Of a DNA stretch of 34,680 bases, positions 1-7,614 are shown piece by piece. The notes beneath the pieces are model-generated. The model had not been told where the DNA came from, searched no databases, and worked only from the letters and a program-made list of their open reading frames with translations. Positions within the stretch are counted from its first letter, which is position 1; each line of letters starts with the position of its first letter. The stretch comes from Candidatus Stoquefichus massiliensis AP9. GTDB taxonomy: Bacteria; Bacillota_I; Bacilli_A; Erysipelotrichales; Coprobacillaceae. Location of the stretch: assembly GCF_000455285.1 (NCBI RefSeq), contig NZ_HG005292.1:67090-101769 (forward strand). Reading direction: 5' to 3'. The translations under genes were made by a program, and so were the position numbers.

Positions 1-58
1 TAATCCCTAAAAAGGGATCTGTTAAAGTTCCATCCAAATCAAATAATATATTTAACAT
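1..58 (-). CDS. HAD-superfamily hydrolase, N-terminal fragment
   Basis: Only the first 19 codons are in the window; the rest lies beyond the left edge. The N-terminus reads MLNILFDLDGTLTDPFLGI. This contains the HAD motif I DxDGT, in which the first Asp is the nucleophile, and the following TD is typical of phosphoglycolate-phosphatase-like enzymes. A strong ribosome site (GGAGGGG, bases 61-72) sits about 7 bases before the ATG. The gene follows the amino-sugar kinase on the same strand but is separated by a terminator and has its own -10 box, so it may be expressed independently. Substrate cannot be judged from the fragment; a sugar-phosphate phosphatase role would fit the context but is inference. 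Confidence 0.75.
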   Translation of the reverse strand, partial: MLNILFDLDGTLTDPFLGI

Positions 59-83
59 AACTCTTCCCCTCCTATTTTGAGAC

Positions 84-89
84 ATTATA
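84..89 (-). promoter_or_regulatory. -10 box upstream of the HAD gene
   Basis: TATAAT on the minus strand lies between the terminator of the preceding kinase gene and the HAD ribosome site. No good -35 box is visible at 17 bases, so the call rests on the perfect -10 and its position. Confidence 0.4.
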
Positions 90-118
90 TCATTTTTTCA
101 TACAAAATAATAGTATTG

Positions 119-146
119 AAAAATGAGCCTTTAAAGACTCATTTTT
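119..146 (-). terminator. Rho-independent terminator overlapping the kinase stop codon
   Basis: An 11-bp stem (119-129 with 136-146, one G-U wobble on the minus strand) has a 6-base loop that contains the kinase stop codon, and a run of T follows on the minus strand. It would end much of the murQ-to-kinase transcript before the HAD gene. Confidence 0.75.
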
Positions 147-1018
147 GCATAAATATAAGCACCAGTTAGAGCATCATGTATAGGTTCTATACATTGATGA
201 GGATGTATTTGTGATTGAAAGGATTCTTTAAAAATTATATTTTGAAATACTCCTCCAAAATAAGAAATTTTTATATCTTCATCAAAACAATGATATAATC
301 CCTTAACAAGTTCTGAAACATGTACTCCTGCAGATTGTAAAATATAACAGCTTTTTTTGTGACCTAAATCAGCAAGTTCACTACAAATTTTTGATAATTT
401 CGCAATCTCTGTTCTTTCATTTGCTAGATTATGAACATGTTCTATCATTTGATACGGGTTATCTATTTGAAAATATTTCATTATATAATCATAAAGTTCA
501 CCTCGTGGTTGACGATTATCCGCCTGTTTACAAAATTCCTTCAAAAGTTGTTTCCCTATCCAATAAGCTGACCCTTCATCTCCTAACTGATAACCCCATC
601 CTCCACAACGATAAATGCAATTATTAGCCTGCGCCATAGCAATAGTTCCCGTTCCTGCTACCACTGCAATGCCATCTTGACCATTCAATGATCCTATCAT
701 AGCAATATGCATATCATTTGTTATTGAATATGGATACTCTTTTAGATTTGCTTGAATACTTTCTTCTAATTGTTTACGAATATTTTGGTCATTTCCATAC
801 CCTGCAATTCCAATCCCAATTTTTAATTCTTTTGGAGAAATATGAAATTGATGAACAAAGTCATCAACTCCCATTTTAAGAACATATGCACAACCATCAA
901 ACCCCACCTGTAAAAAATGACAGGTAGAATATTCTATACGCTTGAGACAAGTTCCTTCTTCATCAAACAATCCAAAAGCAGTTTTTGTCCCACCACCATC
1001 TATTCCAATGTAATACAT
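131..1018 (-). CDS. BadF/BadG-type amino-sugar kinase (GlcNAc/MurNAc kinase family)
   Basis: A 295-residue protein of the BadF/BadG/BcrA/BcrD ATPase family, the fold of N-acetylglucosamine kinases and of the clostridial MurNAc/GlcNAc kinase MurK. The phosphate-1 loop IGIDGGGTKT (residues 4-13), the second ATP loop VAGTGTIA (about 119-126) and GGWGYQLGDEGSAYWIG (about 138-154) are all present. The length is normal for a single-domain kinase. It begins directly after the mupG stop and is the last gene before a terminator. In this operon the likely role is phosphorylating GlcNAc, or MurNAc, released by the glycosidases so that it can enter MurQ/NagA metabolism. The family assignment is firm; the exact substrate is inferred from neighbours. 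Confidence 0.85.
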   Translation of the reverse strand: MYYIGIDGGGTKTAFGLFDEEGTCLKRIEYSTCHFLQVGFDGCAYVLKMGVDDFVHQFHISPKELKIGIGIAGYGNDQNIRKQLEESIQANLKEYPYSITNDMHIAMIGSLNGQDGIAVVAGTGTIAMAQANNCIYRCGGWGYQLGDEGSAYWIGKQLLKEFCKQADNRQPRGELYDYIMKYFQIDNPYQMIEHVHNLANERTEIAKLSKICSELADLGHKKSCYILQSAGVHVSELVKGLYHCFDEDIKISYFGGVFQNIIFKESFQSQIHPHQCIEPIHDALTGAYIYAKMSL

Positions 1019-2113
1019 CTATTTCACCTCTTGAAATCTGAATTTTTGCCATGGTTTTATATAATCAATTAAGAAACATTCACGTTCCACAATATGTCCT
1101 ACAACATTACTTTTACCACTGTTTTTCATTTTTGTTTTTGCAATCTGTAACTCACCTGCATAATGACCATATTCAGAACTTTCAATAATAAGATCTCCAG
1201 GATAAATATAGTCGGGTGTATTAATAACTTGAAAATCATAGCCTTTATATTTCACTCGACTCTGGGTAGAGCGAATCATATTTTGATTATAATCTCCCCT
1301 ATTAAAATGTAACTCTTCTAAAACTATTCTTCGCTCAACATCAGGTAAAGAAGGAATAAGTTTAATATCAAAGATGACCATTTCTAATGAAAGTTTAGAA
1401 ATTTTTTCTAGTTCTTTATCTGTTGGATAACAATTTGAAATAATAATATCATCAATAATATCCAATGCTATCATATGTTTCATTTGTATGTCAATTGGTA
1501 ATTCCCGATGCATCTCTAATGTCGGTAGTCCTTCTTTTGTTGGCCATGGACCAAAAGCATTATCATTATTTGATGACACAAAAGCTGCAGTTTTTAATCC
1601 ATATTTTTTAAAATTTTCTGTACACTGTAAAAAATGTTCTAATGACAATCCAGAATAGCGATGAGGATAAAAGTTATGACAGCCCACTAAACGATCTCGA
1701 CAAGGGCAATAATCCATAATAGTATCAATATAATGAGTATCATTACTCATATTAATTTCAATTTTCAATCCTTGTGGATTAAATGTCATTAAAGATTCTT
1801 CATTACCTGTGAATCCAGCATCTAATCTAATACCATCTGCTCCAATTTCTTTAAAAAAGCTTAAATCTTGATAACTTATTTCTAGAGTTTCAAAGACTTT
1901 GGGACTTACATCCACAAAAATTTCAAAATCTCTTTCATGGGCATAAGTATTGATTTCTAAAAAATCTTTCTTAATTTTCTCAGCACTCTCATTAACTGAT
2001 AATAAACATGAAAAAATCCGTCTAAATCCAGCTTGATAAGCTTTATCAATATATTCCTTCATTTCAGTCATACTTGATTTTTCAACATATAAAGAAATCC
2101 CTAGTTTTCTCAT
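1019..2113 (-). CDS. mupG: DUF871 protein, 6-phospho-N-acetylmuramidase (MupG-like)
   Basis: A 364-residue protein of the DUF871 family, with an N-terminal TIM-barrel opening LGISLYVEKSS and a smaller C-terminal beta domain that includes YPGDLIIESSEYGHYAGELQ. Staphylococcus aureus MupG of this family splits MurNAc-6-phosphate-GlcNAc into MurNAc-6-P and GlcNAc in the cytoplasm. Its ATG overlaps the stop of the upstream GH1 gene in an ATGA, and its stop abuts the kinase start, so the three are translationally coupled. With MurQ (MurNAc-6-P use), AnmK and an amino-sugar kinase nearby, a role in peptidoglycan disaccharide catabolism is well supported. Activity on this exact substrate is transferred from the characterised homologue. 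Confidence 0.85.
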   Translation of the reverse strand: MRKLGISLYVEKSSMTEMKEYIDKAYQAGFRRIFSCLLSVNESAEKIKKDFLEINTYAHERDFEIFVDVSPKVFETLEISYQDLSFFKEIGADGIRLDAGFTGNEESLMTFNPQGLKIEINMSNDTHYIDTIMDYCPCRDRLVGCHNFYPHRYSGLSLEHFLQCTENFKKYGLKTAAFVSSNNDNAFGPWPTKEGLPTLEMHRELPIDIQMKHMIALDIIDDIIISNCYPTDKELEKISKLSLEMVIFDIKLIPSLPDVERRIVLEELHFNRGDYNQNMIRSTQSRVKYKGYDFQVINTPDYIYPGDLIIESSEYGHYAGELQIAKTKMKNSGKSNVVGHIVERECFLIDYIKPWQKFRFQEVK

Positions 2114-3555
2114 CTTTCTTCCTCCTTCTCTTTATGGTATTGATTGATAAATTGTTGATACCATGAAAAACTATCTTTCTTATACCTCTGATAAGTTCCA
2201 TCACCATGATTATTTCCATCAACATAGATAACGCCATATCTCTTATCCATTTCACAACTTCCAGCTGAAACAATATCAATAATTCCCCACATACAATAAG
2301 CAATGATATCAACACCATCTTTTTGTGCTTTTATAATTTGTTCAAAGTGATCTTGAAGATATTGAATACGATATTGATCATGTATCTTAAAATCTAATTC
2401 TAATACATCCTCTGTTCCCATTCCATTTTCAGCAATGATAATAGGTTTTTGATAACGATCATAAAATTTATGCAATGTTGTACATAACCCTATAGGATCA
2501 ATTTGCCAACCCCATTTTGTTGACTGCAAATAGGGATTACGTGTTGTAACAACAAGATTTCCAGCTGTTTGAGGTGCTTCTTCAGTAGTAATAATACTAG
2601 ATGAGTAATATGAAAATGATATAAAATCAGAAGTATTTTCTAACAATATCTTTTTATCTTCATCTTCCATATAAATATGAATATCATGCTCTCTAAAAAA
2701 AGCAAACATATATGTTGGATAATATCCTCTTACTAAAACATCCATACAAAACCATTGATTTATATTCTCATCCTTTATCAGTTTAAGATTATCTTCAGGT
2801 CTTGATGTATATGCATAATAACAAAAACTTGCTATCATACATCCAAATTGCCCTTTTACCTTTTTATGCCCATATTGGATAACTTTTGCACTAGCAACAA
2901 ACTGATGATGTAATGATTGAAAGACATCAGATTGATTATATGACTTTTCATCTTCTTTGATAAGACCAACTCCATTATACGGGCTAAAATACCCTGCATT
3001 AATTTCATTAAATGGCAGCCAATAGTCAATATCATCTTTCCATCTATTCATAATTGTTATTGCAAATTTCATATAATAGTCTATCATTTTACGGTTTTTC
3101 CAACCACCATATGTTTCTACAAGATGTAATGGTATAGCATAGTGATTCATTGTTATAAATATTTTAATACCTGCTTTTTTTAATACTTTTATAATTTCAT
3201 CATAATACTTTAAGCCCTCTTCATTAGGCTCTTTTTCATCACCGTGAGGAAAAATACGTGCCCAAGAAATAGAAAAACGATAGATATCAATGCCTAATTC
3301 CTTTAACAATTCCAAATCCTCATGAAGATGAGAATAACCCTTGCTTCCTCTTCTAAAAGGATATTGTCCAATATCCTGACATACTTTTGCTTCATTAATA
3401 GTAGCAAAACTTAAAAGTCTTGTTTTAACTGTGGCATCAGATGTTCTTGGTAAGTATGGACGACAATCTTGAGTATCTAGTCCTTTATTTCCAACTTGAA
3501 ATGCACCTTCATATTGGCTAGCAGAAGTTGCTCCACCCCATAATATTTGTTTCAT
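2110..3555 (-). CDS. GH1 6-phospho-beta-glycosidase in the MurNAc operon
   Basis: A 481-residue family GH1 enzyme of normal length. The acid/base Glu is in FNEINAG (E184) and the nucleophile in IIAENGMG (E376). The C-terminal S430...K438-x-Y440 pattern (SAGSCEMDKRYG) matches the pocket that binds the sugar 6-phosphate in 6-phospho-beta-glucosidases and galactosidases. It should hydrolyse a PTS-imported 6-phospho-beta-disaccharide in the cytoplasm. An EIIC lies upstream and mupG overlaps downstream by 4 bp, so it may process a cell-wall-derived or co-available beta-linked disaccharide. The N-terminus is slightly unusual: a 20-40 segment rich in Asp and Arg replaces the usual GKG-type loop. The exact substrate is unknown. 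Confidence 0.88.
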   Translation of the reverse strand: MKQILWGGATSASQYEGAFQVGNKGLDTQDCRPYLPRTSDATVKTRLLSFATINEAKVCQDIGQYPFRRGSKGYSHLHEDLELLKELGIDIYRFSISWARIFPHGDEKEPNEEGLKYYDEIIKVLKKAGIKIFITMNHYAIPLHLVETYGGWKNRKMIDYYMKFAITIMNRWKDDIDYWLPFNEINAGYFSPYNGVGLIKEDEKSYNQSDVFQSLHHQFVASAKVIQYGHKKVKGQFGCMIASFCYYAYTSRPEDNLKLIKDENINQWFCMDVLVRGYYPTYMFAFFREHDIHIYMEDEDKKILLENTSDFISFSYYSSSIITTEEAPQTAGNLVVTTRNPYLQSTKWGWQIDPIGLCTTLHKFYDRYQKPIIIAENGMGTEDVLELDFKIHDQYRIQYLQDHFEQIIKAQKDGVDIIAYCMWGIIDIVSAGSCEMDKRYGVIYVDGNNHGDGTYQRYKKDSFSWYQQFINQYHKEKEEER

Positions 3556-3577
3556 TTTAACTCCTCTCTACAAATAT

Positions 3578-3600
3578 AAGCCTAGCAGTTTGCTAGGCTT
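3578..3600 (-). other. Intercistronic hairpin between EIIC and GH1
   Basis: A perfect 10-bp stem (AAGCCTAGCA with TGCTAGGCTT) has a 3-base loop. The minus-strand continuation, ATATTTG, lacks a real U-tract, so a processing or mRNA-stabilising hairpin is more likely than an efficient terminator. It could lower or separate expression of the glycosidases relative to the transporter. Confidence 0.55.
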
Positions 3601-3608
3601 ACTCATCG

Positions 3609-4907
3609 TCAGTTTTCAGCTATTTCTCCATTTTCTTCTTTTAGTAAATTATTATCATAAATCTTAAAGAATGGATACCATAGTACAACAGAAACTGCAA
3701 TCAATAATATATTTAAAACAGCAGCTCGCCAATCTCCTCCTGTAGCAAGATATGCTCCTACAGGACCAGGTAATGTCCATGGTGCAGTCATAACAACCCT
3801 ATCTACAAAATTGAGTGATGTCGCTATCCATGCTATTGTTGCTGTAATCATAGGTACTATAATAAAAGGAATAATAAGCACAGGATTCAAAACAATAGGT
3901 GTTCCAAATATAACAGGTTCATTAATGTTAAAGACCGATGGTAAGAAACATGTTTTACCTAAAGAACTTGCATATTTAGATTTTGCTCTAAATGCTAAGA
4001 GAATAGCTAATCCTATTGTACATCCTGACCCTCCTATCCATATAAACCATTGAAAGAAAGGCTCAGCAGCAATAGCTGTTGGTGTTCCACCAGATGCAGC
4101 AATAGCTGTATTTGCATCTATTAATTGTAACCACAACGGTCTTGCAAGTGATCCAATAATGGAAACACCATGAATACCAAAAGACCAAAAACCTGTGATT
4201 AAGAAAATCAACAACAATACACTTGGTAATGTATCAGCCGCTTTGACTAATGGTGAAACAATTGTAGCAACAGCCCCATGCCAATCAAATCCAGCAAAAT
4301 ATGTAATACATGCCATACCTACAATAACAACGATTGTCGGAGTCAAAGCCTCAAATGAACGTGCAACAGCAGGTGGTACCTGATCTGGCATCGTTATCTT
4401 AAATTTAGATTTTGAAGTTAAGCGATAAATTTCTACCGCTAAACAAGAAACAATGATTGAGACAAATAATCCTCCACCGCCAAGATTAGCCATTGGCATA
4501 ACCCAGCCAGAAACACCTGCTACTTCAGCCGCTTCTGCTGCCACAGAAACTGGAGTAATTGTACATAAGAAAGCAATCATTGCTAAAATTCCACCAGTTA
4601 ATCTATCTAACTTATAAGATTCTGCTAAACTATATCCAATTCCAAACGTCGCATAAACTGTCATAATAAACATTGTCATACGGTAAGGTAACATAATTGT
4701 AGCAGCATTACCGTTTAAAAACTGATATAATTCCCAATCTTGTGGAATTGGTGGCATTGCCACAATCAAGAAAAATGATCCTACAATAATCAATGGTAAA
4801 GTCGCAACAATACCATTACGAATAGCTTGAAGATGTCTTTGACGTCCTAATTTTTCCATAGGTCCAGATAATTTTTGATCAAAGAACATTGTTAATTTAT
4901 CTATCAT
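3609..4907 (-). CDS. PTS lactose/cellobiose-family EIIC permease
   Basis: A 432-residue polytopic membrane protein with the EIIC lactose/cellobiose/diacetylchitobiose hallmarks: SFGIHGVSIIG in mid-protein and FNINEPVIFGTPIVLNP, the substrate-site NEP loop. About ten membrane segments are visible. It forms the translocation channel of a sugar PTS. No EIIA or EIIB partner lies in this operon, so these must come from elsewhere. This is notable because the known MurNAc transporter MurP belongs to a different (glucose-type) family. The neighbouring murQ and mupG suggest a MurNAc-containing or other amino-sugar disaccharide. The ribosome site (AAAGGATGGG) lies about 15 bases before the ATG, which is long. 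Family certain, substrate inferred. Confidence 0.85.
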   Translation of the reverse strand: MIDKLTMFFDQKLSGPMEKLGRQRHLQAIRNGIVATLPLIIVGSFFLIVAMPPIPQDWELYQFLNGNAATIMLPYRMTMFIMTVYATFGIGYSLAESYKLDRLTGGILAMIAFLCTITPVSVAAEAAEVAGVSGWVMPMANLGGGGLFVSIIVSCLAVEIYRLTSKSKFKITMPDQVPPAVARSFEALTPTIVVIVGMACITYFAGFDWHGAVATIVSPLVKAADTLPSVLLLIFLITGFWSFGIHGVSIIGSLARPLWLQLIDANTAIAASGGTPTAIAAEPFFQWFIWIGGSGCTIGLAILLAFRAKSKYASSLGKTCFLPSVFNINEPVIFGTPIVLNPVLIIPFIIVPMITATIAWIATSLNFVDRVVMTAPWTLPGPVGAYLATGGDWRAAVLNILLIAVSVVLWYPFFKIYDNNLLKEENGEIAEN

Positions 4908-4928
4908 AAATTGAAATTCCCATCCTTT

Positions 4929-5282
4929 CTACATATAAAGTCCAATATATAACCAAAAATAACTAATTATTGATATTGCCATAAAGAAACATACATATAA
5001 CTTTATAAAAGGTTTTCCAAAACCTTTATCTGTTTCAATATAATAATGGCAATAACATACTGCTAGACTAATCAATATTGCATTTGCTATTAATGTTGTG
5101 ATTCTAGTATCAACCCCTAAAATTGCAAACATATTTGGGAGGAAAAAGCAAGACAGTGCTGTTGTTATGACAATAATAAAAGCACTTTTATAACCAAACT
5201 TTGGTATTATACTAGGTTCTATATTTTTAGTTTTTACTCTCTTTACTTTTTTATAATTTGGTGTTGCAACTCTAGTTGCCAT
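4929..5282 (-). CDS. Small three-helix membrane protein in the MurNAc operon, unknown function
   Basis: A protein of about 117 residues that I do not recognise. A basic, hydrophilic N-terminus (KKVKRVKTKN) is followed by three hydrophobic segments, around residues 33-50, 58-76 and 92-113. A GTG three codons upstream would overlap the ribosome site; AGGAG sits 8 bases before the ATG at 5282, which decides that start. It lies between murQ and the EIIC gene with short gaps, so it is co-transcribed. It could be an accessory subunit for the adjacent EIIC, but no motif shows this. Confidence 0.6.
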   Translation of the reverse strand: MATRVATPNYKKVKRVKTKNIEPSIIPKFGYKSAFIIVITTALSCFFLPNMFAILGVDTRITTLIANAILISLAVCYCHYYIETDKGFGKPFIKLYVCFFMAISIISYFWLYIGLYM

Positions 5283-5299
5283 ACATATCACTCCTATTC

Positions 5300-6211
5300 T
5301 TATTTTTTGAAATACTGTTTTAGTGCTTTAGCAATATTATTTTGATATTTTAATAATAAATCATGACTCTTTTGATAATCTAAGTCTGTCTTTTGACTTA
5401 GCACTGCACATTTTACATCATAATGATTGCTTTCTAATAGTCTTTGTGCTTCTACCTTAGAAACTCCTGTACATCTTTGCACAATACCAATTGCTCGCTC
5501 TTTTAATTTTGCATTTGTAGGCTGGACATCTACCATTAAATTTCCATAAACTTTTCCAAGTTTAATCATTAATGTAGTTGATAGCATATTCAATACCATT
5601 TTTTGTGCCGTTCCTGCCTTCATGCGAGTAGATCCTGTAATAACTTCTGGTCCAACTTTGACTTCTATCGGAAAATCTGCATATTGAGAAATCACTCCAT
5701 TATCAACACAGCAAATTGATAATGTAGTTGCATTTATACTTTGTGCATATTGAAGTCCAGCTATAACGTAAGGCGTTCTCCCTGAAGCAGCAAGACCACA
5801 TACAACATCATGTTCATTTAATTCTATGAATTTAAGATCATTGATTGCCAATTCTTCTGAATCTTCAGCCCCTTCAACAGCGTTTTGAAGAGCCGTCTTA
5901 CCTCCAGCAATAATCCCCTGAACAAGATGAGGAGATACCCCATAAGTCGGTGGACATTCAGATGCATCCAAAACGCCTAACCTTCCTGATGTTCCAGCAC
6001 CAATATATATTAATCGTCCACCGCAAGATACTTTTTCATAAATAGCATCAACAGCTCTAGAAATAGCAGCAAGCTCTTTTTCTACAGCTAAAGCAACTTT
6101 TTGGTCTTCCTGATTAATAACTTTTAAAATGTCATCAGTAGTCATTTCATCAATATGCAATGTATTGGCATTTTGTTGTTCAGTCATCAGCAAATTCAAG
6201 TCTTTGTTCAT
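5300..6211 (-). CDS. murQ: N-acetylmuramic acid 6-phosphate etherase
   Basis: A 303-residue, full-length MurQ. It cleaves the lactyl ether of MurNAc-6-P to give GlcNAc-6-P and D-lactate in the cytoplasm. The SIS-domain sugar-phosphate loop YIGAGTSGRLGVLDASECPP (residues 69-88) contains E85. E116 in AVEGAEDS matches the second catalytic Glu position of the family. The downstream MurQ signatures GPEVITGSTRMKAGTAQK and DVQPTNAKL are also present. It is the first gene of the operon, with AAGGAGGAG about 6 bases before the ATG. Transcription probably starts from the TTGAAA-17-TAGAAT promoter immediately upstream. Loss of the operon would be expected to block use of muropeptide-derived sugar. Confidence 0.97.
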   Translation of the reverse strand: MNKDLNLLMTEQQNANTLHIDEMTTDDILKVINQEDQKVALAVEKELAAISRAVDAIYEKVSCGGRLIYIGAGTSGRLGVLDASECPPTYGVSPHLVQGIIAGGKTALQNAVEGAEDSEELAINDLKFIELNEHDVVCGLAASGRTPYVIAGLQYAQSINATTLSICCVDNGVISQYADFPIEVKVGPEVITGSTRMKAGTAQKMVLNMLSTTLMIKLGKVYGNLMVDVQPTNAKLKERAIGIVQRCTGVSKVEAQRLLESNHYDVKCAVLSQKTDLDYQKSHDLLLKYQNNIAKALKQYFKK

Positions 6212-6234
6212 CCCCTTCTCCTCCTTTCAACATT

Positions 6235-6263
6235 ATTCTACCTTATTTAAAATAAAATTTCAA
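6235..6263 (-). promoter_or_regulatory. murQ operon promoter with overlapping candidate operator
   Basis: On the minus strand TTGAAA (6263-6258) is followed after exactly 17 bases by TAGAAT (6240-6235). The -35 box is the start of a sequence (6263-6248) identical over 14 bases (TTGAAATTTTATTT) to one at the anmK promoter. A regulator bound there would block RNA polymerase. Confidence 0.7.
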
Positions 6264-6374
6264 TATATTTTATAATTATTTGTTATTTTATTTTAAATAT
6301 AGTTATATTTTTTTAAAATTATATATCTAAATAGCAGTTAAATAGTATATTTTTACTAATTATACTTAATTTAA

Positions 6375-6403
6375 TTGAAATTTTATTTCATAAATAATAT
6401 ACT
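6375..6403 (+). promoter_or_regulatory. anmK promoter with overlapping candidate operator
   Basis: TTGAAA (6375-6380), 17 bases, then TATACT (6398-6403). The dyad TGAAAT-TTT-ATTTCA (6376-6390) overlaps the -35 box, and its TTGAAATTTTATTT core is repeated in mirror orientation at the murQ promoter. The MurR/RpiR-like regulator encoded downstream is the obvious candidate binder (inference). Confidence 0.7.
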
Positions 6404-6426
6404 ATATATAAAAAGGAGGCAATCAA

Positions 6427-7569
6427 ATGTATGGAGTAGGTATTATGTCTGGTACATCATTAGATGGAATAGACACGGTTCTTGTTAAAATCGATGGATA
6501 TAGCACAAATACAAAAATAGAGGTTATTGCTTATAATGAATATCCTCTTCAGGAAGAAATTGTTGATAAAATCAAATTAGCTTGTTCTGATGAACAATCC
6601 CACGCTGAACTTATCTGTAGTTTAAACTTTGAATTAGGTTATCTTTTTGCAAAGGCTGTTAAAGTATTACTAGATAAAGCACATTTTCCCATTGAAAAAC
6701 TTAATTACATTGCTAGCCATGGACAGACCATTTATCACATACCTGAAAAGAAAGGTCTTTCAATACCATCAACTTTACAAATTGGAGAAGCTGCAATGAT
6801 TGCATATGAACTGAAAACAACTGTTATTTCTAATTTTAGAGTTATGGATATGGCTAGTGGTGGTCAAGGAGCACCACTTGTCCCATATAGTGAATACATT
6901 TTATATAGTCAGCCAAAACAAAATATTGTTTTACAAAACATTGGAGGTATTGGGAATTTAACATTTCTTAATGGTTCATTAAATATAGATGATGTTTTTG
7001 CATTTGATACTGGTCCAGGTAACATGATGATAAATGAAGCTTGTCATATTCTTTATGGTATACCCTATGATAATCATGGGAGTATTGCAAAAAAAGGAAA
7101 GATTATTTTTTCTTTATTGGATGAATTAATGAGACACCCTTATTTACAAAGAACTTCACCTAAATCTACCGGTCGAGAAGATTTCGGAGAAGCCTTTGTT
7201 AAAGATATTCTTTTTCGCTATCAAAAATATAAAAGAGAAGATATTATTGCAACTTTCACCTTATATACAGCAAAGACAATAGCATTTCACTATCAAAGAG
7301 ACATTCTTTCTCAATATCATATAGACAAAGTGATTATTGGAGGAGGTGGAAGTCATAATGATACACTTATGGACTTCATAAAAAATGAATTATCTCCAAT
7401 CTCAGTTTATACTCAAGACGAATTAGGTTATTCAAGCGATGCCAAAGAAGCAATTGCATTTGCTATTCTTGGCAATGAAACACTTCATCAACATTATTCT
7501 AATGTCAAATCTTCTACTGGTGCTAAACGTAATGTTATTCTTGGTCAAATAACTCCTAAGCCATTTTAA
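6427..7569 (+). CDS. anmK: Anhydro-N-acetylmuramic acid kinase
   Basis: A 380-residue AnmK of normal length. It converts 1,6-anhydro-MurNAc, by ring opening and ATP-dependent phosphorylation, to MurNAc-6-P, the substrate of MurQ. The N-terminal ATP loop is GIMSGTSLDGIDTVLV (residues 5-20). The catalytic Asp is in FDTGPGNMM (D194). NIGGIGNLTF (171-180) and the late VIIGGGGSHN loop are also present. AAAAGGAGGC precedes the ATG by about 6 bases. It is transcribed divergently from murQ, probably under shared control. Firmicutes do not normally make much anhydro-MurNAc themselves, so the gene may serve scavenging from other bacteria (inference). Confidence 0.96.
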   Translation: MYGVGIMSGTSLDGIDTVLVKIDGYSTNTKIEVIAYNEYPLQEEIVDKIKLACSDEQSHAELICSLNFELGYLFAKAVKVLLDKAHFPIEKLNYIASHGQTIYHIPEKKGLSIPSTLQIGEAAMIAYELKTTVISNFRVMDMASGGQGAPLVPYSEYILYSQPKQNIVLQNIGGIGNLTFLNGSLNIDDVFAFDTGPGNMMINEACHILYGIPYDNHGSIAKKGKIIFSLLDELMRHPYLQRTSPKSTGREDFGEAFVKDILFRYQKYKREDIIATFTLYTAKTIAFHYQRDILSQYHIDKVIIGGGGSHNDTLMDFIKNELSPISVYTQDELGYSSDAKEAIAFAILGNETLHQHYSNVKSSTGAKRNVILGQITPKPF

Positions 7570-7581
7570 AATGGCTTTTTT
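7556..7581 (+). terminator. Terminator overlapping the anmK stop
   Basis: AAGCCATTT and AATGGCTT flank the anmK TAA and are followed by TTTTTT. The stem is short and A/T-rich but the geometry is typical of an intrinsic terminator. Confidence 0.65.
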
Positions 7582-7585
7582 CTAT

Positions 7586-7614
7586 AGAAAAAAGATAACA
7601 GCTCTGTTATCTTT
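7586..7614 (-). terminator. Terminator overlapping the RpiR-gene stop
   Basis: A 10-bp stem (AAAGATAACA with TGTTATCTTT) has a GAGC loop and is followed on the minus strand by T-rich sequence. It contains the regulator's stop codon and faces the anmK terminator. Confidence 0.7.

Noticed and set aside
3811-4383. Plus-strand frames within the first EIIC gene
   Set aside because: They mirror the low-complexity membrane protein on the other strand; no start signals.
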